Origin: an uncultured Eubacteriales bacterium
GTDB lineage: Bacteria > Bacillota > Clostridia > Peptostreptococcales > Anaerovoracaceae
Assembly: GCA_959021945.1 (NCBI GenBank)
Contig: CAUEYG010000014.1
Location: forward strand, 1 to 12,156
Reading direction: 5' to 3'
DNA length: 12,156 bases
Shown: positions 1-7,184 of the stretch, one piece after another
Layout: every line of letters starts with the position of its first letter
Numbering within the stretch: the stretch's first letter is position 1
Program-made: the position numbers and the translations under genes
Notes under the pieces: generated by a model
Told to the model about the DNA's origin: nothing
The model's database searches: none
The model's input: only the letters and a program-made list of their open reading frames with translations

Positions 1-14
1 TTTTTCAAAGCTGA

Positions 15-26
15 AATTGTACGAAT
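15..26 (+). promoter_or_regulatory. Candidate operator of operon 1 (AATTGTACGAAT)
   Basis: This 12-bp sequence recurs with one change (AATTGCACGAAT) at 5815-5826 in front of operon 2. In both places a -10-like hexamer begins exactly 20 bases after the start of the element: TATAAT at 35-40 here and TAAAAT at 5835-5840 there. The element lies about 75 bases before the start codon of the first esterase. Its recurrence at the two promoters flanking an AraC-type regulator gene makes it the best candidate for that regulator's binding site. The match is seen in the sequence; the binding is inferred. Confidence 0.5.
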
Positions 27-44
27 ATTATATTTATAATATTC
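23..44. repeat. Perfect inverted repeat containing a TATAAT hexamer
   Basis: The left arm GAATATTATA (23-32) and right arm TATAATATTC (35-44) are exact reverse complements separated by two T residues. The left arm overlaps the end of the 12-bp shared element, and the right arm contains TATAAT at 35-40, which could serve as a -10 box with a transcription start near 47 and a leader of about 55 nt. An A+T-rich palindrome at a core promoter may bind a dimeric regulator, but AT-rich DNA also yields such palindromes by chance. No comparable perfect palindrome is present at the equivalent place in operon 2. Confidence 0.4.
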
Positions 45-48
45 AAAT

Positions 49-77
49 TATTCAAAACCGGAAGAGTCAGCTATAAT
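49..77 (+). promoter_or_regulatory. Alternative promoter of operon 1
   Basis: A second perfect TATAAT lies at 72-77. The hexamer 17 bases upstream, TATTCA at 49-54, matches the TTGACA consensus at only three positions, so this promoter would need an activator. Its start point would fall near 84, leaving a leader of under 20 nt with the AAGGAG ribosome binding site almost at its 5' end. That makes it less convincing than the promoter aligned with operon 2 (TATAAT at 35-40). Confidence 0.3.
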
Positions 78-101
78 ACGTGTAAAAAAAGGAGACAAGA
101 C

Positions 102-1595
102 ATGAAGGAAATAATTGCAAGAGCAAAAACAGGCTGCTATGCAGGAAAAAAAGATGAAAATGGAATTATCCATTTCCTTGGAATCCGGTATGCCAGGCCT
201 CCAAAGCGATGGAAAAGAGCAGAAAAGCTGCCGCCGCAGGAGGAACTGATAAAAGCCTTTCATTTTAGTCCCATCTGCTACCAGCCAATTTTGCCGGAGG
301 AGCATGAAGAGGGGACACCCATGAGCGAGGATTGTCTGACCCTGAATATATGGACGGACAGTATTGAAAAGAACAGCAAACCTGTCATGGTGTGGATTCA
401 CGGCGGCTGTTATTTCAGCGGGAGCAACCGAATTCCTTATTACTGCAACGATGCATTTGCAAAGGACCAAAGAGACTTGGTCTTTGTCAATATCAATTAC
501 CGGCTGGGAGCCTTTGGCTCTATGGATTTAAGCTTGTATGACAAAATCGGAGAATATAAAGATGCGCCTAATTTGCAGACTTACGACCAAATGGCAGCTT
601 TGGAATGGATTTACGAAAATATTGCAGCCTTTGGAGGAGATCCGGAAAATATTACCGTATATGGGCAATCGGCCGGCTCCTATTCCACATCAACTCTTCT
701 TTTGATTCCAGAAGCAAACCAATACATAAAAAAGGCGATCTGCGAAAGTTCCGGGTTTGAAAAAACGCAAAAAACCATGGAAGACAGCAGGAGCCTGGGC
801 AGAGAATTTGTCAAATTGGCACAGGCCCGCTCTTTAGAAGATCTGCTGCAACTGGAACCGGAAAAGATTCTGGAGTATTCCCTTCATCTCTTTGAAAACC
901 CTAAATTTCCCAGAGCATTTGCTCCAGTGAGAGACGGAAAGCTCATTCCGCAAAAACCTTATGAAGCTTTAAAACAAGGCATAGCAAAACACGTAGTATT
1001 AATGGCGGGAACGGTTTCCGGTGAATACGATACTGCCTCTTTTGAGCTGTCCGACGAGGCCATAAAGGAGAAAATTCTCCAGATGTTCGGTGACAGAATA
1101 TCCGGGGAAGTAATAGAGGAATATTACAAAAACGATAAAAACAGAACCCGAAGACAAGCCTACCTGGACTGCAGAAATGACCTGGCAATTCGGATGCCGG
1201 TTTTGTGCACCTTGGAAGCACAGACGGCCTCAGGGGCAGACACCTATATGTACTATTTTGATTATCAGCCGGAAGGCGCTGCCATCAGAACACAGCATTG
1301 TTTTGAGATCCCTTTTTTCAATAATAAGCTTGAAATTCCTGTGCATATGGATATGCGGCTTGATGAGCCAGTACAGGGAAATGTACCGGATAAAACCTTA
1401 GCAGCGCAAATACAAGGATGCTGGGCAGGTTTTGCACGTACCGGAAACCCGGGAGGAGATCATATTAAAACAGAATGGCCTAACTATACATTGCAGAGCA
1501 AAACTACAATGGTACTGGACAAAACAGGATGGCATGCGGAGCAAGATCTTCGAAAAAAAGACACAGAGTTATTACAGCCCTTTTTATATGCGTAA
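102..1595 (+). CDS. Type-B carboxylesterase (alpha/beta hydrolase), operon 1
   Basis: This 497-residue protein hydrolyses carboxylic esters by family. Seen: the oxyanion-hole HGG at 100-102, the second type-B signature EDCLTLNIW at 77-85, the nucleophile elbow GQSAG with Ser190, a probable acid residue Glu308 (TVSGEYD) and a catalytic His399 (QHCFEIPF), so the triad looks complete. The length is usual for bacterial type-B esterases. There is no signal peptide or lipobox, so it should act in the cytoplasm. An AAGGAG site about 7 bases before the ATG supports the start. It heads an operon with an acyl-CoA dehydrogenase and EtfBA, which suggests that the released acid is then reduced as a CoA thioester. 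It is paralogous to the esterase at 7181-8692: a hand alignment of the first 80 or so residues gives about 60% identity. The substrate is unknown; p-nitrobenzyl esterase-like and feruloyl or chlorogenate esterase-like roles are both possible. Confidence 0.9.
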   Translation: MKEIIARAKTGCYAGKKDENGIIHFLGIRYARPPKRWKRAEKLPPQEELIKAFHFSPICYQPILPEEHEEGTPMSEDCLTLNIWTDSIEKNSKPVMVWIHGGCYFSGSNRIPYYCNDAFAKDQRDLVFVNINYRLGAFGSMDLSLYDKIGEYKDAPNLQTYDQMAALEWIYENIAAFGGDPENITVYGQSAGSYSTSTLLLIPEANQYIKKAICESSGFEKTQKTMEDSRSLGREFVKLAQARSLEDLLQLEPEKILEYSLHLFENPKFPRAFAPVRDGKLIPQKPYEALKQGIAKHVVLMAGTVSGEYDTASFELSDEAIKEKILQMFGDRISGEVIEEYYKNDKNRTRRQAYLDCRNDLAIRMPVLCTLEAQTASGADTYMYYFDYQPEGAAIRTQHCFEIPFFNNKLEIPVHMDMRLDEPVQGNVPDKTLAAQIQGCWAGFARTGNPGGDHIKTEWPNYTLQSKTTMVLDKTGWHAEQDLRKKDTELLQPFLYA

Positions 1596-1644
1596 ATATC
1601 AATAGGGTAAAAAAGAGCAAGGAATAGGAACAGGAGGTTTCAGG

Positions 1645-2784
1645 ATGTATGTAACAGAAAAACATGAGTTATTTAGAAAACTGGTAAAAAATTTTGCAGA
1701 GCAGGAGTTAAAGCCGGAGATCTTAGATGAAATTGAGGCTACAAACCATTATCCCAGAGAACTGCTGGATAAAATGGCCAAGTGCGGTTTTTTCGGCACA
1801 AAGATTCCCCAAAAGTGGGGCGGGGCGGGATTTGATACGAGAGCCTATGTGATATTGAACGAAGAACTGGCCAGTGTCAGCGCGATTTCCGCCATTTATG
1901 CCAATACACCTAACTCACTGGGTGCAGGTCCCCTTTTGGCAGCGGGAAACGAGGAACAACTGCGTAAATACTTAGTTCCGCTGGCCAAGGGGGAATGTAT
2001 CATTGCCTTTGCACTTACAGAACCGGGAGCAGGTTCAGACGCAGGAAGTATGCAGACCACAGCTGTAAAAGACGGTGACTTTTATCTTCTTAACGGCAGA
2101 AAGTGTTTTATCACCCATGCGCCGGAAGCTGACTATGGGATTATTTTCGCAAAGACAGACCCAAGCAGGGGCGTGAAAGGAATTTCCGCCTTTATAGTAG
2201 ATATGTCCCTTCCGGGAGTATCCACAGGCTTGCCGGAAAAGAAAATGGGAATCATTGGAGGACCCACCTCTGATATTATACTGGAAGATGTGAGAGTGCA
2301 TAAAAGCGATATGCTTGGCAAAGAAAACAGAGGCTTTATCAATGCTATGAAAACCCTTGATGGAGGCAGGATTGGAGTTGCCGCCCAGTCCATTGGAGTT
2401 GCAAAAGGAGCCTTAGAGGAAGCCATAACATATTCCAAAGAGCGTACACAGTTTGGGAAAAAAATAAAAGAATTTCAGGCAATCAGCTTTATGATCGCAG
2501 AGATGGCCACAAAACTGGAAGCTGCAAAGCTGCTGACCTATGAAGCAGCCTATTTGAAAGACTGCGGAAAAGATGCATCCAAAGCAGCCTCCATGGCAAA
2601 GTGGTATGCATCAGAAGTCTGCAATGAAATCTGTGCAAAAGCAATACAGATTCATGGAGGATACGGATTTATGAAAGACTACAAGGTGGAGCGGTTTTAC
2701 AGGGATTGTAGGGTATTTACAATCTATGAGGGAACCTCCCAGGTTCAGCAGATGGTAATTGCCGGAGGACTGCTGAAAAAATAA
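1645..2784 (+). CDS. Acyl-CoA dehydrogenase (probable enoyl-CoA reductase)
   Basis: This is a 379-residue FAD-dependent acyl-CoA dehydrogenase of the short/branched-chain type, full length for the family. Seen: the first signature ALTEPGAGSD at 123-132, the ERTQFGK segment at 266-272, the second signature region at 335-357 (QIHGGYGF...ERFYRDCRV), and the catalytic base Glu362 in IYEGTSQVQQ, at the position used by butyryl-CoA dehydrogenases. AGGAGG at 1632-1637 lies 7 bases before the ATG. It is followed directly by etfB and etfA, the usual arrangement in Clostridia for butyryl-CoA dehydrogenase, caffeyl-CoA reductase and arylacrylyl-CoA reductase (AcdA-EtfBA). In anaerobes these usually reduce the double bond of an enoyl-CoA with electrons from NADH through Etf. 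The acyl specificity cannot be read from sequence by eye. The co-operonic esterase argues for an acid released from an ester rather than for central butyrate formation, where crotonase and 3-hydroxybutyryl-CoA dehydrogenase would be expected. Confidence 0.93.
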   Translation: MYVTEKHELFRKLVKNFAEQELKPEILDEIEATNHYPRELLDKMAKCGFFGTKIPQKWGGAGFDTRAYVILNEELASVSAISAIYANTPNSLGAGPLLAAGNEEQLRKYLVPLAKGECIIAFALTEPGAGSDAGSMQTTAVKDGDFYLLNGRKCFITHAPEADYGIIFAKTDPSRGVKGISAFIVDMSLPGVSTGLPEKKMGIIGGPTSDIILEDVRVHKSDMLGKENRGFINAMKTLDGGRIGVAAQSIGVAKGALEEAITYSKERTQFGKKIKEFQAISFMIAEMATKLEAAKLLTYEAAYLKDCGKDASKAASMAKWYASEVCNEICAKAIQIHGGYGFMKDYKVERFYRDCRVFTIYEGTSQVQQMVIAGGLLKK

Positions 2785-2804
2785 GAGAAAGGATAACAGC
2801 AAAT

Positions 2805-3596
2805 ATGAAAATTTTAGTTTGCGCAAAACGCGTTCTTGATACAACAGATGTAAATCTGAAAATGGACCCCGCAAGGGGCACACTGATAAAAGATGGTGTT
2901 CCTTCCATTTTAAACCCCGATGATGCCAATGCCTTAGAAGCTGCCCTTGAAATAAAAGATCAGGACCCGCAGACAAGGGTCACGGTTTTGACAATGGGAG
3001 CGCCTGCGGCAAAATACATGATAAGAGAATGCCTTGCTATGGGCGCTGATGAGGCATACTTTCTTTCTGATAAAGCTTTTGGAGGTGCAGATACTTATGC
3101 TACCTCAGTGACACTGCAGTATGGAATTGAGAAAATAGGGGAATTTGACCTAATTTTAACGGGAAGGCAGTCTATTGTAGGAGATACGGCTCAGGTAGGG
3201 CCTCAATTGGCTCAAAGGCTGGGAATCCCCCTTGTTACATATGCAGAAAAAATAACGATCAAAGGGAGAAAGGTATTGGTTCAGCGGCAGCTTGAGGATG
3301 GCTATCAGCTCATCGAAGCGCCGCTTCCATGCCTGATAACAGCAGTAAAAGAGCTGAATACGCCAAGGTATATGAGTGCAAAAGGAATTGTTGATGCCTA
3401 TGAAAAGGAAATAAAGGTACTGAACCGCAAGGACATTGGCCTGCCGGAGGATATGTGCGGGCTGACAGCGTCGCCTACCAGAGTGGCGAAATCTTTTGCC
3501 CCAGAGTTGAAAGGACAGGGGGAAATGCTAGAAGGGGCTCCGGCAGATATGGCAAAAGGTATTGTGAAAAAATTAAAGGAAAAAAAGATACTGTAG
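2805..3596 (+). CDS. etfB: Electron transfer flavoprotein beta subunit
   Basis: The 263-residue product is the small subunit of the electron transfer flavoprotein that exchanges electrons with the acyl-CoA dehydrogenase encoded just upstream. Seen: the N-terminal MKILVCAKRVLD strand typical of EtfB, the nucleotide-binding stretch GRQSIVGDTAQVGPQ at 120-134, and the EtfB signature region EAPLPCLITAVKELNTPRYM at 171-190. Length and motifs match clostridial EtfB proteins. An AAAGGA site lies 11 bases before the ATG, and the gap to the acyl-CoA dehydrogenase stop is only 20 bases, so the genes are probably co-transcribed. Some clostridial Etfs bifurcate electrons from NADH to ferredoxin and an enoyl-CoA; the motifs readable here fit that group but do not prove it. 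Confidence 0.94.
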   Translation: MKILVCAKRVLDTTDVNLKMDPARGTLIKDGVPSILNPDDANALEAALEIKDQDPQTRVTVLTMGAPAAKYMIRECLAMGADEAYFLSDKAFGGADTYATSVTLQYGIEKIGEFDLILTGRQSIVGDTAQVGPQLAQRLGIPLVTYAEKITIKGRKVLVQRQLEDGYQLIEAPLPCLITAVKELNTPRYMSAKGIVDAYEKEIKVLNRKDIGLPEDMCGLTASPTRVAKSFAPELKGQGEMLEGAPADMAKGIVKKLKEKKIL

Positions 3597-3606
3597 GAGG
3601 ATGAGG

Positions 3607-4671
3607 ATGGCAGTAACAATCATAAGAGAACAAGGCAAAGCCATTGGAGAAAAAAAGGCTGATGCAAAGCAAGCATATTTAGAATCCTTTCGGGGAGTAT
3701 GGGTCTTTGCAGAGCAGCGTGAAGGCAAATTGATGCAAGTAACAGCAGAGCTTTTAGGTGAAGGAAGAAAACTGGCAGATACATTGAAAACAGAACTTTG
3801 TGCAGTTTTGCTGGGACAAAATATCCGTCACCTGACAGATGAGCTTTTCGGATATGGGGCAGAGAAGGTCTACCTTGCAGATCACAGTGAGCTCAAGGAC
3901 TACCGGACGGATGCTTATGCCAAGGTGATTACCGGCGGAATGAAAAGGTATCAGCCGGAAATTGTATTGCTGGGTGCAACGCATATTGGGCGAGACCTGG
4001 CTCCATGCCTTGCTGTTAACGAGGATATAGGACTTACAGCTGATTGTACAAAGCTGGAAATTGGAGATGAAAACAGAAACCTGTATCAGACGAGGCCTGC
4101 TTTTGGAGGAAACTTGATGGCAACAATTTTATGTCCTTCTCACAGACCGCAAATGGCTACTGTAAGGCCGGGAGTCATGGAAAAGGCAGCTTTTGATCCT
4201 GGAAAGAAGGGCAAGATTATTGAATTAGAGATCTGTTTCCAAAGAGAAGATATTCGGACAAAAGTGCTGGAAACAGTCAAACTGATAAAAGATAAAGTTA
4301 ACCTTGCAGATGCAGAAATGATTGTGGCTGGAGGAAGAGGGGTAGGTAGGGCCGAAGGTTTTGAGCTGTTACAGCGCTTTGCCGATAAATTAGGAGGAAC
4401 TGTGGGAGCATCGCGGGCTGCAGTAGATGCGGGCTGGATTGATCATTCCCATCTCATCGGGCAAACAGGGACAACGGTAAGGCCCAGGGTTTATTTTGCC
4501 TGTGGTATTTCAGGCGCCATACAGCATTTGGCAGGCATGGAGCGGTCAGACTGTATCATTGCTGTGAACAAGAACAGTGAAGCACCGATTTTCCAGGCAG
4601 CACATTATGGATTGGTAGGAGATTTATATGAAATAATACCATTGATTATGGAAGAAATAGACAGGCAATGA
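3607..4671 (+). CDS. etfA: Electron transfer flavoprotein alpha subunit
   Basis: This is the FAD-binding large subunit of Etf, partner of the EtfB encoded 10 bases upstream. Start: ATG 3607 lies 6 bases after AGGAGG (3595-3600), while the in-frame ATG at 3601 abuts that site, so 3607 is preferred (354 residues). Seen: GRDLAP near 128-133, TRPAFGGNLMATI near 162-174, the FAD-domain motifs GGRGVG at 242-247 and SRAAVDAGW at 269-277, and the EtfA signature GISGAIQHLAGM at 300-311 followed by APIF...HYGLVGDL. The common Asp of the ADYG motif is His here. About 30 residues precede the GVWVFAEQ strand, and no cysteine-rich ferredoxin domain such as that of caffeyl-CoA reductase CarE is present. The gene is the last of operon 1 and is followed within 20 bases by a terminator hairpin. 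Confidence 0.94.
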   Translation: MAVTIIREQGKAIGEKKADAKQAYLESFRGVWVFAEQREGKLMQVTAELLGEGRKLADTLKTELCAVLLGQNIRHLTDELFGYGAEKVYLADHSELKDYRTDAYAKVITGGMKRYQPEIVLLGATHIGRDLAPCLAVNEDIGLTADCTKLEIGDENRNLYQTRPAFGGNLMATILCPSHRPQMATVRPGVMEKAAFDPGKKGKIIELEICFQREDIRTKVLETVKLIKDKVNLADAEMIVAGGRGVGRAEGFELLQRFADKLGGTVGASRAAVDAGWIDHSHLIGQTGTTVRPRVYFACGISGAIQHLAGMERSDCIIAVNKNSEAPIFQAAHYGLVGDLYEIIPLIMEEIDRQ

Positions 4672-4685
4672 ACCTTGCGTTTCAG

Positions 4686-4712
4686 AAAAAAACCGGCATT
4701 CGCCGGTTTTTT
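4686..4712. terminator. Bidirectional intrinsic terminator
   Basis: A GC stem CCGGC (4693-4697) / GCCGG (4702-4706) with loop ATTC is flanked by seven A residues on the left and six T residues on the right, so the hairpin is extended by A-T pairs and reads as stem plus U-tract on both strands. It lies 15 bases after the etfA stop and 17 bases beyond the stop of the converging regulator gene, so it probably ends both transcripts. Confidence 0.88.
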
Positions 4713-4728
4713 CATTGCTGGAAAACCT

Positions 4729-5745
4729 TTAGAATATGCGCCATTCAGGATAAGTTTTGGCCTTTGGAGAGAGGGAATCGAAAGGTGCCAGAGAAATTCC
4801 AAAGGAATCAAACTGTGATTTGGAAAAATAATAGGTAATGTATTGGTTTATTCGATGATAGATTTCATTTACATGATAGACCCGGTTTGGGCGGCTCTGA
4901 TCGTTATAGGCAAGATGCCGTTTGCGGTGCTCCATAGGGGTGACATGATACCACTTTTTAAAGGCTTTGTAATAAAACTTAGGTGCGGAAAAGCCGCAGT
5001 CATAGGAGACAGCGGATATGGTATCGTCCGTGGATAAGAGCCGCAGCTCAGAGTGATATACCCGTATTACAGAGAGGTAATTATTGAAGGTATCGTTGAA
5101 TGTATGATTAAAGTAAGTGGAAAGATAATTATAATTGAGATGCTCCATTTCACTGAGCATTTTCAGGGTCAGCTTTTCGCTATAATGCATGTTGATATAG
5201 AGGAGCATTTGTTCAAAGCGATCTTTGGACCATGTTACATCTGCATCATAATCTGCCATACAAAAAACATTAAAATGTTTGATCAACAGGGCGACGATCT
5301 TTTCTGCGATTTCAGTAAAGGTTGGAGTTGGAATATCATAGTCCTCCGAATATAGATAGAGGGCGGCCAGTAACAGATCGTTTAGCTTTTTTAAATGGCC
5401 CCTCTGGTTTTCTCCTGCAACATCCGGCGTTACCTTTAGCATAATATGCTCAAAATGGCTGTCCCGAAAAAGGCTGTGAGTCATATGGATGTGAAAGGAA
5501 ACCAGCAAATTGTCCTCTTCTGAAAAAATTCCATGAACTTCACTGCAGTTTACACAAAGAATCTGTCCCTTGTGTAAAGCAATGATTTCGTAGGATAGAA
5601 TAACAGAAACGCTTCCTTTGAGACAAAAAATCAATTCAATTTGATCTTGGTGATAATGAGTGGCTTCTTTTGTCACAGAGTAGATGGAAATGCTCAGAGG
5701 GGTACTGTCCATGGTTTCAGGAATCTTATTTGTAATGATACTCAT
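4729..5745 (-). CDS. AraC-family transcriptional regulator, probable local regulator
   Basis: The 338-residue protein has an N-terminal cupin-like sensor half (about residues 25-90, with His-rich stretch HYHQDQIE near 30-37), an alpha-helical linker, and a C-terminal AraC double helix-turn-helix at about 177-275. In the latter, LTLKMLSE, LNYNYLSTYFNHTF and the second-helix segment ISAVSYDCGFSAPKFYYKAFKKWYHVTPMEHRK are recognisable. The start at 5745 is chosen because AGGAGG lies 8 bases upstream; an in-frame GTG at 5754 would fall within that site. An extra tail of about 60 residues follows the DNA-binding domain, longer than in usual 280-300 residue family members, with no domain I recognise. 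The gene sits between two operons, converging on one and diverging from the other, and both have the same 12-bp promoter element, so it is the likely regulator of both. The inducer is unknown; the cupin domain suggests a small organic ligand. Confidence 0.9.
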   Translation of the reverse strand: MSIITNKIPETMDSTPLSISIYSVTKEATHYHQDQIELIFCLKGSVSVILSYEIIALHKGQILCVNCSEVHGIFSEEDNLLVSFHIHMTHSLFRDSHFEHIMLKVTPDVAGENQRGHLKKLNDLLLAALYLYSEDYDIPTPTFTEIAEKIVALLIKHFNVFCMADYDADVTWSKDRFEQMLLYINMHYSEKLTLKMLSEMEHLNYNYLSTYFNHTFNDTFNNYLSVIRVYHSELRLLSTDDTISAVSYDCGFSAPKFYYKAFKKWYHVTPMEHRKRHLAYNDQSRPNRVYHVNEIYHRINQYITYYFSKSQFDSFGISLAPFDSLSPKAKTYPEWRIF

Positions 5746-5782
5746 GCTTACCACCTCCTGGTTATAGTAAAAGTTTAACCTA

Positions 5783-5811
5783 ATTATATCTTTTTATAGG
5801 GAAAAAGTCCA
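5783..5811 (-). promoter_or_regulatory. Promoter of the AraC-family regulator gene
   Basis: Read on the minus strand, TGGACT (5811-5806, four of six matches to TTGACA) is followed after exactly 17 bases by a perfect TATAAT (5788-5783). Transcription would begin near 5776, giving a leader of about 30 nt before the ATG at 5745. The shared 12-bp element at 5815-5826 lies 3 bases upstream of this -35 box, so a protein bound there could affect both the regulator gene and operon 2. Confidence 0.6.
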
Positions 5812-5814
5812 TAT

Positions 5815-5826
5815 AATTGCACGAAT
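5815..5826 (+). promoter_or_regulatory. Candidate operator of operon 2 (AATTGCACGAAT)
   Basis: It matches the element at 15-26 at 11 of 12 positions. Its end lies 66 bases before the transporter ATG, against 76 for the first esterase, a difference of one helical turn. It sits between the regulator's own -35 box and the candidate -10 of operon 2 (TAAAAT at 5835-5840), the expected position for an autoregulated divergent control site. Three GAAT tetramers at 9-bp intervals (5823, 5832, 5841) begin within it and could form a helically phased array, though this may be chance in AT-rich DNA. Confidence 0.5.
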
Positions 5827-5834
5827 CATAAGAA

Positions 5835-5857
5835 TAAAATGAATTTACAGTTAACTG
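5835..5857 (+). promoter_or_regulatory. Candidate -10 box and start-site palindrome of operon 2
   Basis: TAAAAT at 5835-5840 is five of six to the -10 consensus and holds the same position relative to the shared element as TATAAT in operon 1. No good -35 hexamer exists at 17 bases upstream (the bases are TATAAT at 5812-5817), as expected for an activator-dependent promoter. The predicted start near 5847 falls at a perfect 10-bp palindrome, CAGTTAACTG at 5848-5857, which may be an extra operator or chance. A rival reading, TTTACA at 5844-5849 with TTTTAT at 5867-5872, would leave a leader of only about 13 nt and is less likely. Confidence 0.4.
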
Positions 5858-5891
5858 GTGGTGAAATTTTATGAGGATAAGGAGAAACATT

Positions 5892-7184
5892 ATGAGACTG
5901 CAAATAAGTACAAAAAAGCTGGACAAGACAAGATGGCTGGCCCTGGCTGCAGCTGTTCTGCTGATGTCCACACTGGGAATTGGATATGTATGGAGCTTGT
6001 TAGTGGGCCCTATGATTGAATTGAGAGGGGCCACCGATGCTTCTATGGCATCCGCCTATACGGCATTGACGTTAACTGGAGCACTTCTTACTATTTTGGG
6101 AGGAAAGCTGGTAGATAAATTTGGGAGCACGAAAATCATTTTATCTGCAATTCTTACCTTTGCAGCAGGTCATTTGATCTGCGGGATCACGGATGGCTTT
6201 GGAGGTTTTGCCTTTGCGGAAGTCACACTGCTCTCCTGGCAGCAATCTGTGGTATATATTGCCGTATATACCAATGTGATTAAACTGTTTCCGGACTGGA
6301 AAGGCCTTGCAGTGGCAATTTCCTGCACAGGAATCGCAGTGGGGGGAGCCTATCTGCCGGTTTTCGTACAGAGCTTTATTGATACAATCGGGTTTGATGC
6401 CATGTTTCTGGCAATCGGTGCAATAGGGACTGGCATTGGAATCATCGGTATTTTCTTATTCCCGGATGCGCCGAAAGACTATCTTCCTGCAGGTTATGAA
6501 GAACCTGATTATAATAACGAAAATGGAGAACCGGCAGAGGGAAGATTTGTCCAAAAAGACTGGAAACAGATGATAAAGGACCCGGCTTTTTATATGATCT
6601 TTCTCATCCCTATTTTAGGGACAACCACCTATATGCTGCTGTCCTATCAGCTAGCGTGGATTGCTCAGGACATTTTGGCTATCACACCAAACCAGGCTGC
6701 ATTTCTTGTAAGCGGAGTAAGTATTACCGGAATCATTGCAGGGATAGTAGGACCAATTGCAGACAAAACCGGCAGAATGATTATGGCAGTCCTGTGCTTT
6801 GGCATTGGAACCGCAGCAGTTGGAGGCCTGATCTTTGCCGGCAGTCACGGGATTATCTGGTTTGCTGTATGTACCTTTCTGTTTTGTTTTTGTTTTGGCG
6901 GGTTTGCAACCATTCACCCAGTTATAGTGAGCGATTTGTTTGGCTCAAAACATTTTGGATTTAATTATTCCATTTGCTACCAGTCCATTTTAATTGCTTC
7001 GGCTCTGTCACCATGGCTGGGCGTTTTGGGAGGAACAGAAACCGGGGACTACAAGCTGACCTTTACCATCTGTACGGCTATGTGTGCTACAGGATTCCTG
7101 CTGATGGTGCTTCTTTGGCTCCTCAGAAGAAAGCACATAGAACCGAAAATAACAAAAGTACAAAAGAAGGAGAACAAACAATGA
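5892..7184 (+). CDS. Major facilitator transporter, oxalate/formate antiporter (OFA) type
   Basis: This 430-residue inner-membrane transporter has twelve predicted hydrophobic segments (about 15-38, 56-75, 82-100, 112-133, 140-162, 168-190, 232-252, 268-288, 296-315, 320-345, 357-380, 388-412), with a hydrophilic loop at 191-231 between the halves. Motif A is visible as GKLVDKFGSTK at 71-81 and repeated as GPIADKTGRM at 287-296. The segment FGGFATIHPVIVSDLFGSKH near 335-354 is characteristic of OFA-family carriers, which exchange or import organic acid anions. Start 5892 is chosen because AAGGAG lies 7 bases upstream; the in-frame ATG at 5871 has only a weak site. The stop overlaps the next gene's start (ATGA at 7181-7184), so the transporter and the second esterase are probably translationally coupled. 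Likely cargo is the ester or acid processed by the operon, or an exchange of substrate for the reduced end product. Confidence 0.88.
   Translation: MRLQISTKKLDKTRWLALAAAVLLMSTLGIGYVWSLLVGPMIELRGATDASMASAYTALTLTGALLTILGGKLVDKFGSTKIILSAILTFAAGHLICGITDGFGGFAFAEVTLLSWQQSVVYIAVYTNVIKLFPDWKGLAVAISCTGIAVGGAYLPVFVQSFIDTIGFDAMFLAIGAIGTGIGIIGIFLFPDAPKDYLPAGYEEPDYNNENGEPAEGRFVQKDWKQMIKDPAFYMIFLIPILGTTTYMLLSYQLAWIAQDILAITPNQAAFLVSGVSITGIIAGIVGPIADKTGRMIMAVLCFGIGTAAVGGLIFAGSHGIIWFAVCTFLFCFCFGGFATIHPVIVSDLFGSKHFGFNYSICYQSILIASALSPWLGVLGGTETGDYKLTFTICTAMCATGFLLMVLLWLLRRKHIEPKITKVQKKENKQ

Noticed and set aside
1645..4671. Central butyrate pathway (bcd-etfBA) interpretation
   Set aside because: Thiolase, crotonase and 3-hydroxybutyryl-CoA dehydrogenase genes are absent, and the module is led by an esterase and bounded by a terminator.
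5844..5872. TTTACA-17-TTTTAT as the promoter of operon 2
   Set aside because: The hexamers are acceptable, but the start point would fall at the ribosome binding site, leaving almost no leader. The promoter aligned with operon 1 fits better.
5780..6034. Minus-strand open frame across the divergent promoter region
   Set aside because: It runs through the start of the transporter gene and the regulator's promoter, has no recognisable domain, and no good ribosome binding site was evident. It looks like a shadow frame.
6974..7180. Upstream extension of the second esterase frame to an ATG at 6974
   Set aside because: It would overlap the transporter gene by about 210 bases. ATG 7181 has a good ribosome binding site, overlaps the transporter stop as ATGA, and matches the N-terminus of the paralogue.
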